Assembly (NCBI GenBank): GCA_031264245.1 | Contig: JAISEG010000005.1 | Span: 1 to 64,000 of the forward strand | Reading direction: 5' to 3' | DNA from: Oscillospiraceae bacterium | Lineage (GTDB): Bacteria; Bacillota; Clostridia; Oscillospirales; JAAYOS01 | DNA: 64,000 nucleotides | Part shown: one piece after another, positions 63,461-64,000 of the stretch | Layout: each line of letters opens with the position of its first letter | Numbering within the stretch: the first letter of the stretch is position 1 | Program-made: the position numbers and the translations under genes | Notes under the pieces: generated by a model | What the model saw: the letters and a program-made list of their open reading frames with translations, nothing else | Databases searched by the model: none | What the model was told of the DNA's origin: nothing

Positions 63461-63486
63461 GATAGCGTGAATTTATTCACGCTATC
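63461..63486. repeat. Palindrome E, copy 2
   Basis: GATAGCGTGAA and TTCACGCTATC around TTTA, perfect 26-bp palindrome, 16 bp from the D4 core. Same as 32082-32107. Confidence 0.8.
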
Positions 63487-63544
63487 AGTCCTTTTCCGCT
63501 TTGTTATAAGTTAGGGCACACCCCAATTATATACCGCCCGTTTG

Positions 63545-64000
63545 TCAATTGTCGTAGCTTTTTCGCGACACCCTCACAACGCCGTTTATTCTTGCCAGTC
63601 TCGTCAGCGCAAGGCGCAGCTGTTCAATATCCTTGACGTCAAACGCCATGTTGACGACATTGTAGCCATCGCTGAAGCGCCTGGCGTTCAACAGGTTTAC
63701 CGATATGTGCATCGCGGACAGCGCCGTCATGATGTCAACCACCAGGTCCGGACGGTCCTTTGCCGAAAGCTCGATGCTTGTTTCGTATTTATCCCCCGTC
63801 TCCTCCGCCCAGTAGACCTTAAGCCACCGCCCCTCATCGTGGGCGCGCTCCAGCGCCGACACGTTCTGGCAGTCCTTGCAGTGTATCGAAACGCCGTACC
63901 CCCTGGTGACAAAGCCGATGATATCGTCCCCCGGAACAGGGGTGCAGCATCTGGAAAACTTCACAAGACAGTTGTCTATCCCCTCGACTATTACCCCCGA
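63545..64000 (-). CDS. RelA/SpoT (p)ppGpp synthetase/hydrolase, C-terminal part
   Basis: The frame runs off the right window edge; 151 C-terminal residues are visible. IVEGIDNCLVKFSRCCTPVP, DDIIGFVTRGYGVSIHCKDC is the conserved zinc-finger/RIS region, followed by an ACT domain (SIELSAKDRPDLVVDIMTAL, HISVNLLNAR). These regulatory domains read ribosome-bound uncharged tRNA or amino acids; the catalytic domains lie outside. Stringent-response role follows from the family. Confidence 0.95.
   Translation of the reverse strand, partial: SGVIVEGIDNCLVKFSRCCTPVPGDDIIGFVTRGYGVSIHCKDCQNVSALERAHDEGRWLKVYWAEETGDKYETSIELSAKDRPDLVVDIMTALSAMHISVNLLNARRFSDGYNVVNMAFDVKDIEQLRLALTRLARINGVVRVSRKSYDN

Overview
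The window looks like a chromosomal segment of a Gram-positive, moderately GC-rich, probably anaerobic Clostridia-type Firmicute (Oscillospirales/Ruminococcaceae-like). The basis is the hrcA-grpE-dnaK-dnaJ order with a CIRCE box, SepF and DivIVA beside ileS/lspA/rlu, Hfq embedded in a miaB-mutS-mutL-miaA cluster, a T-box leader, an L10 leader, the UPF0210/ACT pair, YhaN/YhaO-type repair proteins and the complete absence of outer-membrane genes. No rRNA, tRNA, CRISPR, prophage or full insertion sequence was recognised. Most genes are housekeeping and most lie on the minus strand.

Layout. 1-5.9 kb: 5'-truncated pyruvate carboxylase (+), then a cytosolic GAF hybrid histidine kinase and a small membrane protein (-). 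6-10 kb: ribosomal/transcription operon read leftwards, rpmG-secE-nusG-rplK-rplA-rplJ-rplL, with its own promoter, putative L1 sites, an internal promoter and an L10 leader. 10-12 kb: ruvX, a MITE-like element, a candidate structured RNA (about 330 nt, 6S-like?) with promoter and terminator, and DUF1292. 12-19.3 kb: class A PBP, an envelope-stress-like PadR/HAAS/DUF4097 operon with an evident operator, and TypA/BipA. 19.6-25.4 kb: YhaO/YhaN, a divergent XRE/small-protein module with a double operator, and UPF0210/ACT. 25.8-32.3 kb: a secreted GHL10-amidase fusion, two AT-richer orphan genes, a HAD phosphatase and a TPP-riboswitch-controlled ThiT. 32.3-40 kb: rlu, lspA, ileS, divIVA, sepF, HlyD-like, hfq. 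40-50.5 kb: miaA, mutL, mutS, miaB, cinA, thiI, polysaccharide deacetylase. 50.9-58 kb: ilvE, ylmH, then dnaJ-dnaK-grpE-hrcA (-). 58-64 kb: two sodium:solute symporters (one under a probable lysine T-box), a phosphohexomutase and the C-terminus of RelA/SpoT.

The most unusual content is between the genes. At least five families of short palindromic or MITE-like repeats recur. (D) is an 81-89 bp near-perfect hairpin found four times, each time ending 3-4 nt before the start codon of a minus-strand gene (DUF4097, ACT protein, thiT, phosphohexomutase), where it replaces an ordinary ribosome-binding site. (B) is a 105-bp element in three near-identical copies with TA ends. (C) is two elements sharing the loop motif TATATGCGGTT with B. 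(A) is TAGACTT...AAGTCTA palindromes, most just upstream of plus-strand genes. (F) is a 163-bp element with about 50-bp inverted ends plus solo arms. Family D is the best candidate for an undescribed regulatory or mobile RNA element.

All coordinates and folds were read by eye. Family names come from recognisable motifs, not database searches.
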